From CAZTVF01 sp964616985 (GTDB taxonomy: Bacteria > Planctomycetota > Phycisphaerae > SM23-33), in NCBI GenBank assembly GCA_964616985.1, contig CAZTVF010000079.1, positions 1 to 25,675 of the forward strand: a stretch of DNA of 25,675 nucleotides, read 5' to 3'. A program made the translations under genes and the position numbers. Positions 9,607 through 17,814 of the stretch are shown here, in pieces; position 1 is the first letter of the stretch; each line of letters begins with the position of its first letter. Under the pieces are notes generated by a model. That model saw only the letters and a program-made list of their open reading frames with translations. It made no database searches and had not been told where the DNA came from.

Positions 9607-9788
9607 ATTCGCGGGTGTGACCCCAGCGAGTGTTTCAGTATATATTCCAGACCGAGGTTGTCAACAGCGATTCAAAGGGCAGATGAAAAATCGTACGGGT
9701 GCATTTTCCGCCACGCGGGCGGATCGTAATGCGGCTTCTGCCGTTGCGTCGCCACGAGAGTGCGGCCACAGAAGACGGAGGAACGGAC

Positions 9789-9890
9789 GTGGCGGCCTGG
9801 GCTTGCCTGCCGGAGGCAGGAAGGCCGCCACACGGAAGCATGAGGAGGCGGCAGCCTGGGCTTGCCGCTGGAGGCAGGAAGACCGCCGCC
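9789..9890. repeat. two copies of a nested hairpin repeat (family also at 17687)
   Basis: Copy 1 (9789-9831) has outer arms GTGGCGGCC/GGCCGCCAC and an inner hairpin CCTGCC-GGA-GGCAGG. Copy 2 (9847-9890) is diverged. A third copy lies inverted at 17687-17723. In one frame all read as WACLPEAGRPP-like peptides, which should not be taken as protein. Apart from these repeats, the stretch 9607-9902 holds no gene I can support. Confidence 0.7.
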
Positions 9891-9902
9891 CGGAGAGGCG
9901 AT

Positions 9903-9935
9903 AAAAAAACCTCCCGGTGACCGGCCGGGAGGTTT
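9903..9935 (-). terminator. rho-independent terminator of the acidic-protein gene
   Basis: On the minus strand an 11-bp stem (AAACCTCCCGG / CCGGGAGGTTT) with a seven-base loop runs into a T tract. It lies 23 bases beyond the stop codon of the gene at 9959-10732. Confidence 0.85.
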
Positions 9936-9958
9936 CGGCAATGCTTGATGCTACTGAG

Positions 9959-10732
9959 CTAGAAAAGCCAGCTTTGCGAGTCCTCTTGAGCCTCGGCGAA
10001 GGGCTTGGGTGCACTGGGTTGGGCCGCTTCCGCGGCGGGCGATGCGTCCTGGACAGGGGCCTCGGCGATGGGGGCCTCAATGGGGGCCTCGGCGACCGGC
10101 GAGGGCTCGGCCGCGGGCTCGACCTCGAGCGTCTCGCTCTTGATCTCATCCTGAACCGTCGTCTCGTTCTCCGTCTCATCCGCGGCCTCGGCGTCGTCCT
10201 CATCCTGCGCGTCGGCAGGGACGAACTCGTCGATCTGGTCGACGTCGTCGTGGGCGTGGAAGAGGATTTCGTCGTCGAATTCATCGAGCGCGGTGGCCAC
10301 GGCCGTGGGAATCTCGTCCATCTCGGCCTGGTCCTGCGGCTCGGCGGCGACTACGTGGCCTTCGACCTCGTTGGCGTCCAGCTCGGCCTCGTTCTCGCCG
10401 ATGGGCAGTTCGGCCTGCATCTGGAGCTGGGCCTGTGTCTGCAACTCGGCCTGGGCGGGCTTGCCCAGCAGGGCGGCTCGCTCGTCGGAGTCGGCGTCGG
10501 TCGTTATCGAAGAGTCCATGCCGTAGTTGGCGGGGGGGTAGGACGCATCCCGCCGGCCGTTGTTGAAATACTTGTCATAGCGATGGGGATCGCCGCTGAG
10601 CCTCGGCGTGCGGGCGTTGCGAAGGTGCTGGAGGTACTCGTTGAGGTCCAAGTCCTCGAACCGGGCCAGGAAGGCCGGCTGCGCGGTCGAATTCAGCGAA
10701 ACAATCTCATCGATCAGCTGTCGTTTGGTCAT
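9959..10732 (-). CDS. acidic low-complexity protein with a conserved N-terminal helical segment
   Basis: 257 residues from ATG at 10732. An upstream in-frame GTG at 10765 exists, but MTKRQLIDEIVSLN reads like a true beginning, with AAGG about nine bases ahead. Residues 1-40 form a compact helical part (LIDEIVSLN, FLARFEDLDLNEYLQHLRN). The rest is dominated by Glu, Asp, Ala, Gln and Pro, with short repeats such as EAPIEAPIAEAP, and is very likely disordered. No membrane segment or signal peptide is seen. The short N-terminal segment is reminiscent of small planctomycete proteins starting MTKxELIDEI; the role is unknown. It is divergently transcribed from the methyltransferase operon and has its own terminator. 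Confidence 0.75.
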   Translation of the reverse strand: MTKRQLIDEIVSLNSTAQPAFLARFEDLDLNEYLQHLRNARTPRLSGDPHRYDKYFNNGRRDASYPPANYGMDSSITTDADSDERAALLGKPAQAELQTQAQLQMQAELPIGENEAELDANEVEGHVVAAEPQDQAEMDEIPTAVATALDEFDDEILFHAHDDVDQIDEFVPADAQDEDDAEAADETENETTVQDEIKSETLEVEPAAEPSPVAEAPIEAPIAEAPVQDASPAAEAAQPSAPKPFAEAQEDSQSWLF

Positions 10733-10827
10733 TTTGGGTAGCCTTACTGAAGACTGAATAGGCACACAAGCCTTGCTCTGTTATCGGCGGGGGGACAAAG
10801 AAAACTTTAGAGGTCGCTGCGGAGTTG

Positions 10828-10836
10828 CACTATACT
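10828..10836. promoter_or_regulatory. possible overlapping divergent -10 elements
   Basis: ACTATACT contains TATACT (plus, 10831-10836) and, on the other strand, TATAGT (10833-10828). This is midway between the divergent genes starting at 10732 and 10918. No good -35 is seen for either, so this is a weak call. Confidence 0.25.
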
Positions 10837-10917
10837 AACGGCCTGCCTGCGATTACGTTTGCGAACAACTACCGCCGCCAGCGTGTAGTTATTGCATAGG
10901 TTCAGGAGACCATTTGG

Positions 10918-11754
10918 ATGCAGTTTGACCTTCAGGGCGTGAATTTCGAGCGTTACGGGCCGCTGCGGCGGCTCCTCAAGGCGGTCCTCGTTAACCCGAT
11001 GGCCAACTACCTTCCCTCGGGCATGCTCAAGGGCCTGCTGAAGTTCGGCAAGAGCGAGCTCGCCGCCGCCAGCTGGGTCAATCCCGGCGGCTGGCGGAGC
11101 ATGGTTATCAGCTACAACGGGCGGCCGCGGAAGATGGCCGACCGCATCCTGGTCAACGGGGGCACGATGCCGGCCGCCTTGCGCAACCGCCGCCGCCTTG
11201 GCGGGAAGGTCCTGGCCGACCTGATCGACGCCTGCCCCCGCCAGCCCGTGCACGTCCTTTGTCTTGGCGCGGGTCCCGGCCATATCATTATGGATGCCAT
11301 GACCGCCGCCCGCCGCAAGAGCTTCGCCACGCTGGTGGACCTCAACAGCGACGCGTTCGAGTACGGCAAGGAACTGGCGGGCAAGAGCGGGCTGGCCGAC
11401 TCGGTGCGGTTCATTCAGGGCGACGTGCGGGACGTACAGAAGATGCTTGACCGGCCGCCGGACGTGGTCAAGATGATGGGGATCTGCGAGTACCTGACGG
11501 ACGAGCAGATTGTGGGCATCGCCAAGGCGGTGGCCACGGTCATGCCGCCGCGTTCGCCGATCGTGTTCAATAGTCTTTCCCTGCGCCACGGGACGGACCG
11601 GTTCTTCCGGCGAGTGTTCGGGCTTCACATGAAACACCGTTCGCCGCAGCAGTTGCAGGCCCTGATGCAGTCGGCCGGTTTTGCCGACTTCCAGGCCCTG
11701 GCCGAGCCGCTGGGCGTGTACCACGTGATCGTCGGCCATCGCGCCGACGCATGA
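10918..11754 (+). CDS. class I SAM-dependent methyltransferase
   Basis: 278 residues. Motif I VLCLGAGPGH (113-122) binds SAM. An acidic end of strand 2 (LVDLNSDAFEY) and a motif near FIQGDVRDV follow, with the later strand DVVKMMGICEYLTDEQI. About 100 residues before motif I are helical and basic, as in a putative methyltransferase family associated with lipid or hydrolase genes (PF12147-like); the substrate is unknown. The ATG at 10918 is preceded by CAGGAGACC. It is the first gene of a three-gene operon, 12 bases before the LarA-type gene. I infer co-regulation with the downstream LarA-like and phosphatase genes; no chemical link is evident from sequence. Confidence 0.8.
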   Translation: MQFDLQGVNFERYGPLRRLLKAVLVNPMANYLPSGMLKGLLKFGKSELAAASWVNPGGWRSMVISYNGRPRKMADRILVNGGTMPAALRNRRRLGGKVLADLIDACPRQPVHVLCLGAGPGHIIMDAMTAARRKSFATLVDLNSDAFEYGKELAGKSGLADSVRFIQGDVRDVQKMLDRPPDVVKMMGICEYLTDEQIVGIAKAVATVMPPRSPIVFNSLSLRHGTDRFFRRVFGLHMKHRSPQQLQALMQSAGFADFQALAEPLGVYHVIVGHRADA

Positions 11755-11766
11755 AAGGATTCGTGA

Positions 11767-13102
11767 ATGCCTCGAGTTTCCGTGCCATGGGGCGATCAAT
11801 CCCTCCCGATTGATCTGCCGGAGCACTGGACGCTGCAGCAGGTGGCCGAATCCACGCTTCGCCCCGCCGCCGAGGACTGGCCCGAGCGGATGGCGATGGC
11901 CCTGTCGCAGCCCAGCACCGGGCTGTCGCTGGAGAAGCTGCTGGCCGCCCGGCGGGGCGGGCGGGTGTCCATCATCATCGAGGACATGACCCGCCACAGC
12001 CCGCTGCACCAGATACTGCCGATCCTGCTTCGCGAGATCGAGCACGCCAAGTTCCCTCCTGAGAGCGTCGAGTTCGTCTTCGCCACCGGCATGCACCCGC
12101 CGCTGACGCCCGAGCAGGAGATCGAAAAACTCGGGCCGGCGGCCTCGATGTACGCCCGCCGGTCCAACCCCTGGTGGGACCGCAAGGCCTATATCCGCCT
12201 GGGCCACATCGGGCAGATGGAGCTCAACATCGACCGCCGCGTGGCGACGGCCGACCTGAGGATCATCGTGTCCTCCGTCAGCCCGCACCTGCAGGCGGGG
12301 TTCGGCGGGGGGTACAAGATGCTCGTGCCCNNNNNNNNNNTCGACGATCCGCGCGCTGCACACGCTGGGCGTGGGGCGGACGTTCCACCAGCTGGCCGGC
12401 ACCAGCGCCGAACAGAACCCGATGCGCCAGGCGATCGACGCGGCCGGCGAGATGATCGACCGCCACGCGGGCGCGACCTTCGCGCTGCAGTACATCCTGG
12501 ACAACAACGACATGCCCGCCTCGGTGGCTGCCGGCGAGCCGGTGCCCACGCAGCGGATGCTGGCCAAGCAGGGCGCGGTGGCCTGCGGCGTGCTGATCAA
12601 CCAGCCCGCCGACGTGCTGATCACCAGTGCCCACCCTCGCGACTTCGACCTCTGGCAGGCGTTCAAGTGCATCCCCAACACGCTGTGGGCGGCCCGGCCC
12701 AACGGCATCATCATCTGCCTGGCCCGCTGCCCGGCCGGCAGCAATGGGATGGAATTCCCGCCGGTCCGCTTCAGCAGCAAGTGGGCGCGGCGGCTGCTGC
12801 ACTGGATCGGCCCCGACACGCTGCCGTCGCTGCTGATCCGCACGGTGCCCAAGCTGGCCGGCGACGCGGCGTTCTTCGTTCGCCTCGCCGCCCAGGCCCT
12901 GCACCGCAACCCCATCCTCATGGTCAGCCCGCGCCTCTGCGAGGAAGGCATCCGCTTCCCCGGCCTGGACGTGCTGCCCACGGTCGAGGCCGCCATCGCC
13001 GCCGCCAAACAGATGCTGGGCGAGGGGCCGCAGAAAGTCGTCTTGTTTCCCTCCGGCGGGACCACCTACCCCGTGCCGCCGGCCGACAAGAGGCGAACGT
13101 GA
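11767..13102 (+). CDS. LarA-type (lactate racemase family, DUF2088) protein, interrupted by a scaffold gap
   Basis: LarA enzymes racemise lactate or related 2-hydroxy acids with a nickel-pincer nucleotide bound to a lysine. Residues matching the known active site are Asp73 and Arg76 (EDMTR), His110 (ATGMHPPLTPE), His174 (SPHLQAGF) and Lys184 (GGGYK, the cofactor anchor). After the gap STIRALH provides the probable nickel-ligand His. The frame before the gap continues, one base out of register across the Ns, to TGA at 13100-13102. If the His equals LarA His200, about 15 bases are missing rather than 10, which would restore the frame. Length about 445, close to the family. AAAGGA precedes ATG 11767. 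The last bases overlap the next start (GTGA). The true substrate may not be lactate, since related family members act on other hydroxy acids. No larB, larC or larE is in the window. Confidence 0.8.
12331..12340. other. assembly gap (10 N) inside the LarA-type gene
   Basis: Ten Ns separate GGGYKMLVP from STIRALH. Spacing of these motifs in LarA suggests five codons are missing. Confidence 0.95.
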
Positions 13103-14361
13103 CATCCCACGAGCACACCGACTCCCAGAAGTGCGGCGACCTGCTGAAGGTGCTGGAAATCAGCCGCGCCCTGGCGGCGACTGAAGACCTCGACGCGCTG
13201 CTGGGCCTGATCGTCCGCCGCAGCATGGAACTGCTGCACGCCCAGCGGGCGACGGTGTTCCTCTACGACGCGGGCACCAACGAGCTCGTCAGCCGCATTG
13301 CCGCCGGCGAGCGTGAAATCCGCACGCCGGCCGACCGGGGCATCGCGGGCGCCACCGCCCAGACGCGTTCGACCGTCAACGTGCCCGACGCCTACGCCGA
13401 CGACCGCTTCAACCGCGAGGTGGATCGCAAGACCGGTTTCCGCACGCGGAACATCCTGTCGCTGCCGCTGCTGAACCACAGCGGAGAGCTGGTGGGCGTG
13501 CTTCAAGTTCTCAACAAGGAAGAAGGCGCGTTCGACGAGTACGACGTGACGCTGGCCCAGACGCTGGCGGCCCAGGCGGGCGTGGTGCTGCAGCGGGCGA
13601 CGCTCATCGAACACTATCTCCAGAAGCAGCAGATGGAGCGGGCGATGATCATTGCCCGCGACATCCAGCGGGGGCTGCTGCCGGCGTGCGCGCCGAGCAT
13701 CTGCGGCTTCGATGTGGCGGGCTTTTCCCAGCCGGCCGACGAGACCGGCGGCGACACGTACGACTTCATGCAGCTGCCCGACGGGCGGTGGATGCTGACG
13801 GTGGCCGACGCCACCGGCCACGGCATCGGCCCGGCGTTGGTGATCGCCGAGACCCGAGCCATGCTGCGGGCGATGAGCCTGCAGGCCGATGGCGTGCCGC
13901 CGGTGCTGACGCACGTGAACAACCTGCTGGCGGCCGACCTGGGCGACTCGCGCTTCGTCACGTGCTTCTTCGGGCTGATGGACCCGCTGGAGCCCTCGCT
14001 GACGTACGCGTCGGCGGGGCACGGGCCGATGCTGTTCTACACCCGCCGGGATGACGTGTTCCAGCAGGTGTCGGCGACGTCGCTGCCGCTTGGAATCATG
14101 GAATCGGCGCCATACGACGAGGTGCTGAAGTTCGAGTTCGAAAGCGGCGACATGGCCGTGATCACGACGGACGGATTCTTCGAGGCCGCCAACGCCGCGG
14201 GCGAACAGTTCGGCATGGACCGCATGATGGACCTGCTCCGCCGCGACCGCGACCTGCCCGCCCAGCAGATGATCCGCAACCTCGCCCAGGCCGTCACCGC
14301 CTTCACCGGCGTCGCCGTGCAGGCCGACGACCTGACGGCCGTGGTGATACGGCGAAGATGA
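13099..14361 (+). CDS. GAF-domain PP2C/SpoIIE-type serine phosphatase
   Basis: 420 residues from GTG at 13099, which overlaps the LarA stop (GTGA), with AGAGG ahead. A GAF domain lies at about 20-170 (starting LEISRALAATEDLDALL, then LPLLNHSGELVGVLQVLN). A PP2C/SpoIIE domain lies at about 190-418, with GGDTYDF (217-223), VADATGHGIGPAL (235-247), ITTDGFFEAAN (355-365) and DDLTAVVI at the end. The metal-binding Asp residues are present. Such proteins dephosphorylate anti-sigma-antagonist or similar partners in response to a signal bound by GAF. No anti-sigma factor, STAS protein or kinase lies next to it. Translational coupling to the LarA-type gene suggests that its signal or target is linked to the metabolite that enzyme handles; this is inference. 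Confidence 0.9.
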   Translation: MTSHEHTDSQKCGDLLKVLEISRALAATEDLDALLGLIVRRSMELLHAQRATVFLYDAGTNELVSRIAAGEREIRTPADRGIAGATAQTRSTVNVPDAYADDRFNREVDRKTGFRTRNILSLPLLNHSGELVGVLQVLNKEEGAFDEYDVTLAQTLAAQAGVVLQRATLIEHYLQKQQMERAMIIARDIQRGLLPACAPSICGFDVAGFSQPADETGGDTYDFMQLPDGRWMLTVADATGHGIGPALVIAETRAMLRAMSLQADGVPPVLTHVNNLLAADLGDSRFVTCFFGLMDPLEPSLTYASAGHGPMLFYTRRDDVFQQVSATSLPLGIMESAPYDEVLKFEFESGDMAVITTDGFFEAANAAGEQFGMDRMMDLLRRDRDLPAQQMIRNLAQAVTAFTGVAVQADDLTAVVIRRR

Positions 14362-14460
14362 CACAGGCGGCGAACGGGCGAGCGGGAGACGGGGCGATGC
14401 CTCGCGATAGAGACTCCTCGCTTGCGGCACATCGTTACAAAACTGCCTTTGATTTGTACT

Positions 14461-14489
14461 TGAACAACGCACGCGACAAAACTACAAAC
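14461..14489 (+). promoter_or_regulatory. sigma-70-like promoter for the coiled-coil/SBP operon
   Basis: TTGAAC, a 17-base spacer, then TACAAA, ending 59 bases before ATG 14549. The spacer length and -10 resemble the stronger ilvC promoter (18005-18033). The surrounding stretch is AT-rich compared with the coding DNA. The rest of 14362-14548 has no gene I can support. Confidence 0.5.
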
Positions 14490-14548
14490 AATACAGCGGC
14501 CCGCCGGTGGGCTGGCCTCAGACAACATCTGACAAGAAGGGCGAACAA

Positions 14549-15313
14549 ATGAACCAAGAGAGACGCGGGGCTTCGATTATCGCGCTGGTTGTGGGCCTGG
14601 TGGTGGTGGCGGCGCTGGTGCTGGGCGGGCTGTACTTCTTCAGCGATGTCCTCCGCACGAAAATGGACACGGCCTATGCGGGCTTCGCCAAGTGGACCCC
14701 GGAGAACATCGCCAAGGACCCGGAGAATTACCTGAACTTTTGCCAGAAGCAGGCGGAGCAATCACTCGAGAAGTGCAAGGTCAGCGAGATCTCAATCAAC
14801 CAGCAGTCGTCGCAGTTTGAGACCAAGCTCAAGGAGCACGCGGGGCTGGTGACCACCGGCGAGCGGGTGCTGCCCGACCTTGTCGCCGCTTACAAGAAGG
14901 CCGAAGAGGACAAGGCTTTCCCCGTGAAGTGGCAGAGCATCGAGCTCGACCAGCCCAAGTGCCAGCGCAAGATCATGAGCCTGGCCAACGAGATCAAGAG
15001 ACACAAGGAAATGCAGGCGCAGTACAAGCAGCTGATCGACAAGCTGGCCGCCCAGAAGATCAAGCTCTCCGAGGCCCGCCAGAAGGCCGCTGACCAGATC
15101 GAGACCATCAAGATGAGCCGCGAGAAGGTCAGGGTCGCCCAGATCAGCGAGGACCTCCAGAAGCAGCTGGTCGACATCAAGAGCGTGCTGCAAGCCTCCG
15201 CCCTGGACATCGCCAGCTCCTCCGAGACCGGCGACGTGTCGCTCAAGGACATCCAGGAGAAGGAAGCCAGCACCGTCAACATGGATGAGTTCAACAAGAT
15301 CATTGGCAAGTAA
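14549..15313 (+). CDS. membrane-anchored coiled-coil protein, paralogue 1
   Basis: 254 residues. One membrane helix at about 9-31 (IIALVVGLVVVAALVLGGLY) is preceded by a charged start, so the bulk is probably periplasmic or on the outer face. The rest is almost all helix with heptads (KLKEHAG, MSLANEIKRHKEMQAQYKQL, KAADQIETIKMSREK). The motif WTPENIAKDPENY sits just after the membrane helix, and VKWQSIELDQPK about 75 residues later. Both motifs recur in the next gene, so the two are tandem paralogues. AAGGGCG precedes ATG 14549. I do not recognise a named family. Its place upstream of the SBP-OmpA gene suggests a scaffold or partner for that protein. Confidence 0.85.
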   Translation: MNQERRGASIIALVVGLVVVAALVLGGLYFFSDVLRTKMDTAYAGFAKWTPENIAKDPENYLNFCQKQAEQSLEKCKVSEISINQQSSQFETKLKEHAGLVTTGERVLPDLVAAYKKAEEDKAFPVKWQSIELDQPKCQRKIMSLANEIKRHKEMQAQYKQLIDKLAAQKIKLSEARQKAADQIETIKMSREKVRVAQISEDLQKQLVDIKSVLQASALDIASSSETGDVSLKDIQEKEASTVNMDEFNKIIGK

Positions 15314-15328
15314 CCCCTCGAGGCCGAT

Positions 15329-16051
15329 GTGATCAAGAAGATCGTCGTCATCGCACTGGTGGCCGCGGGCCTTACGCTGGGCATCCGGGCCTTGGTCAAC
15401 AAGGCCGGGCCCGTCTTGTCCAGCAAGCCGGTCGCGGCGCCCAAGGAAAAGAAGTGGACGGCCGAGGAGATCGCGGCCGACCCCGAGAGCTACATGCTCT
15501 GGGCGGGCGCGCGCGTGGACGAGCAGGTCAAGGACCGCAACGACCGCATGGAGACGATCAAGGGCCGCCTGGCGCAGATCAAGGAGCGGCAAAAGTCGCT
15601 CTCCAAGGATCTCCAGAACGCCGAGAACATCGCCCGGCGCATGCAGCAGGCCATCACCAAGGCCGACGACGAGGAACGCTGGCCTGCCGTCGTCATGGGC
15701 AAGAGCTTCGACAAGCCCAAGGCTGAGGCCGTCATTGCCGCAGCCAACAAGTTCGCCGAGGACCGCCGCCCCCTGACGCAGTCGTACGTCGAGGCGGTGG
15801 CCAGGATGGAGGCGGGGCTGGAGTCGCTCCGCCAGGACGTCAAGCATCTCAACGACCTCCGCGAGAAGATGAACCTCGATCTCGAAAGCGTCCGCCTCAG
15901 CAAGAACGTGCAGGAGGTCGGCAAGCTCCGCGAGACCGAGGAGAAGATCGCGGGCTATTCCAAGGCGGTCGGCGCCATGGCCGACGACTCGCTGCCGGCC
16001 ATCCCCGCCGCCGACAAGCCCAAGCTCAACATTGAGGAACTGCTGAAATGA
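15329..16051 (+). CDS. membrane-anchored coiled-coil protein, paralogue 2
   Basis: 240 residues from GTG 15329. The nearby ATG at 15327 is out of frame and stops at once. An N-terminal hydrophobic helix (IVVIALVAAGLTLGI) is followed by WTAEEIAADPESY, matching the motif of the preceding gene. Long charged helices (GRLAQIKERQKSLSKDLQN, LESLRQDVKHLNDLREKM) follow, and WPAVVMGKSFDKPKAE aligns with the WQSIELDQPK stretch of paralogue 1. It ends with LNIEELLK. The stop overlaps the next start (ATGA at 16048-16051). Unknown family; I infer it works with its paralogue and the SBP-OmpA protein as one unit. Confidence 0.85.
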   Translation: MIKKIVVIALVAAGLTLGIRALVNKAGPVLSSKPVAAPKEKKWTAEEIAADPESYMLWAGARVDEQVKDRNDRMETIKGRLAQIKERQKSLSKDLQNAENIARRMQQAITKADDEERWPAVVMGKSFDKPKAEAVIAAANKFAEDRRPLTQSYVEAVARMEAGLESLRQDVKHLNDLREKMNLDLESVRLSKNVQEVGKLRETEEKIAGYSKAVGAMADDSLPAIPAADKPKLNIEELLK

Positions 16052-17667
16052 AACGCCATCTCCTTGCCGCCGCATTCGCGTTCACCTTTGCCGCCGCAGG
16101 TTCCCTGCCGCTGCTGCTGGCCGAGGCCCTGGGCGCCGACGCCGAACTGGTCGAGACCCGCACCGAGCCGCCCAAGCTCAAGGCCCCGGCCGACTACGTG
16201 CCCAAGGACGGCGTCATCGACATCGAGATCAGCGAGTACGCGGGCTATGCCGGGCTCATCGTCGCCAACGGCGGCCTGGAGCCCAGCGAAGACTCCCTGT
16301 TCTTCAAGAAGGGCAAGTTCAAGGTCCGCCTCAAGATCTCCGAAGAGGAAAGCTGGTCCGCGCTCAACAGCGGCCGCATCGCCGCCGCGCCCACCACCGT
16401 CGACGTGCTGGCCGTGTATGGGCGTCAGCTGGACGTGGCCGTGCCGGTGCTCATCGGCTTCAGCCGCGGCGCCGACGGCATCGTCGTGGACAAGGGCGTC
16501 AAACGCATCAACGACCTGGCCGGCAAGGTCGTCGCCACCTGCCAGTTCACCGAGGGCGATTTCTTCATCCGCTACCTCTCCCAGGAGGCCAACCTGGGCG
16601 TGAACATGCTGGCTGATTTCTCTGCCAAGCCCGACCCCAAGAAGGTCAACCTCATCTACACGGCCGACGCCTTCGGGGCCGGCGACCTGTTCCTTCGTGA
16701 CGTCAAGGCCAACCGCAAGCGTCTCGCCGGCTGCTCCACCTGGGAGCCCAAGACCTCCGAGGTCGCCAAGGGCGCCGCCGGCAGCGCCCAGGTGCTGGTC
16801 AGCAATCGCAACCTCCTGATCATCGCCGATATCCTGATGCTCAACCGCGGCTTCGCCAAGGCCAACCCGCAGATGGCCGCGGTGCTCGTCGAAGGCCTGC
16901 TGCAGGGCAACCACATGGTCCGCACCGAGGGCGAGAAGCACCTGGCCACCGTCGCCAAGGCCTTCAAGTGGGAAAACGACAAGGCCAAGGGTGAACTCGC
17001 CAAGGTGCACCTGGCCAACCTGCCCGAGAACCTGGCGTTCTTCGCCGGCAACATCGACTCGGCCGGCAGCTACAACTACATCTACGAGACGGCCGGCTAT
17101 GTCTACGGCGCCGACCTGCTGGGCAAGCAGATCGAGGGTGAGAAGCTGCTGGACACCTCGCACCTCAAGGCGATCGAGAAGGCCGGAACGTTCAAGGACC
17201 AGAAGGCCTCCATCGAGCCCATCCGCTCCAAGGCGGGCAGCGGCGAGCGCACGGCCGAGATTGATGCGATCTCGCTGCTGTCGAAGGACATTCGCTTCAC
17301 GTTCCAGCCCAACTCCAGCCAACTGGACGCCTCGGCCAACAAGGACAACGCCAAGGGACTCGAAAGCATCGCGCAGCTGCTGAAGGTGGCGCCGGGGTCG
17401 CGCATCCTGCTCCGGGGGCACGCGGACGGGTCGATGCTGGCCAAGTACCAGCAGGAGGGCGGGGCGGCGAAGGTCCGCGATGCGAAGATCTCGCTGAAGA
17501 ACCTGTCCAAGGCCCGCTGCGCGGAGGTCAAGCAGGTGCTGGGCGAGAAGTTCGGGCTCGACGCCGGGCGCATCGACACCCAGGGCGTCGGCGCCGACGA
17601 GCCCACCGGCAGCAAGAACCCCGCCGACGACCGCCGCGTCGAGGTGCAGTGGTTCACGGTGGAGTAG
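16048..17667 (+). CDS. periplasmic substrate-binding protein fused to OmpA peptidoglycan-binding domain
   Basis: 539 residues. A signal peptide lies at about 1-29 (KRHLLAAAFAFTFAAAG). A type 2 periplasmic binding fold of the NMT1/SsuA kind occupies about 55-370 (SALNSGRIAAAPTTVDVLAV, then INDLAGKVVAT). An OmpA-like domain occupies about 415-537, with Asp460 in RGHADG, Arg490 in LSKARCAEV and DDRRVEV, the residues used to hold diaminopimelate in peptidoglycan. This combination is known as an ABC substrate-binding/OmpA family and is often named after phosphate transport, but the ligand here is unknown. No permease or ATPase gene adjoins it. Its start overlaps paralogue 2, so all three proteins are coupled. 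I infer a cell-wall-anchored ligand sensor or delivery protein rather than an ordinary importer subunit. Confidence 0.85.
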   Translation: MKRHLLAAAFAFTFAAAGSLPLLLAEALGADAELVETRTEPPKLKAPADYVPKDGVIDIEISEYAGYAGLIVANGGLEPSEDSLFFKKGKFKVRLKISEEESWSALNSGRIAAAPTTVDVLAVYGRQLDVAVPVLIGFSRGADGIVVDKGVKRINDLAGKVVATCQFTEGDFFIRYLSQEANLGVNMLADFSAKPDPKKVNLIYTADAFGAGDLFLRDVKANRKRLAGCSTWEPKTSEVAKGAAGSAQVLVSNRNLLIIADILMLNRGFAKANPQMAAVLVEGLLQGNHMVRTEGEKHLATVAKAFKWENDKAKGELAKVHLANLPENLAFFAGNIDSAGSYNYIYETAGYVYGADLLGKQIEGEKLLDTSHLKAIEKAGTFKDQKASIEPIRSKAGSGERTAEIDAISLLSKDIRFTFQPNSSQLDASANKDNAKGLESIAQLLKVAPGSRILLRGHADGSMLAKYQQEGGAAKVRDAKISLKNLSKARCAEVKQVLGEKFGLDAGRIDTQGVGADEPTGSKNPADDRRVEVQWFTVE

Positions 17668-17686
17668 AGGGGCGGCGAGTAGAAGA

Positions 17687-17723
17687 GTGGCGGCCTCCCT
17701 GCCTCCGGTAGGCAAGCCCAGGC
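17687..17723. repeat. third copy of the nested hairpin repeat (inverted)
   Basis: The reverse complement matches 9795-9831 with only a couple of base differences (GCCTGGGCTTGCCT...GGCCGCCAC). It starts 20 bases after the SBP-OmpA stop. Confidence 0.7.
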
Positions 17724-17746
17724 GTGTGCCAATTCGAGCTCGGCGC

Positions 17747-17770
17747 CACCCCCAAACTGGTTTGGGGGTG
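17747..17770. repeat. 11-bp-stem palindrome
   Basis: CACCCCCAAAC and GTTTGGGGGTG are separated only by TG. No T-run follows, so it is not a plain terminator. Confidence 0.6.
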
Positions 17771-17814
17771 CGAAAGCGGCACCGGGGTTGAATCTGGGAG
17801 TAAGACCTTGGCGC

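Noticed and set aside
10807..13065. 752-codon minus-strand frame through the methyltransferase and LarA-type genes
   Set aside because: It runs through a scaffold gap, has low-complexity composition and no domain; the plus-strand genes carry clear motifs.
11767..14361. A single 864-codon frame joining the LarA-type and GAF-phosphatase proteins
   Set aside because: The join is an artefact of the 10-N gap. Between 12341 and 13098 this frame is nonsense, and the LarA-type reading continues in another frame to 13102.
14358..14552. 64-codon frame overlapping the phosphatase stop (ATGA)
   Set aside because: It has no ribosome site and no folded or conserved pattern, and it covers the promoter region of the next operon.
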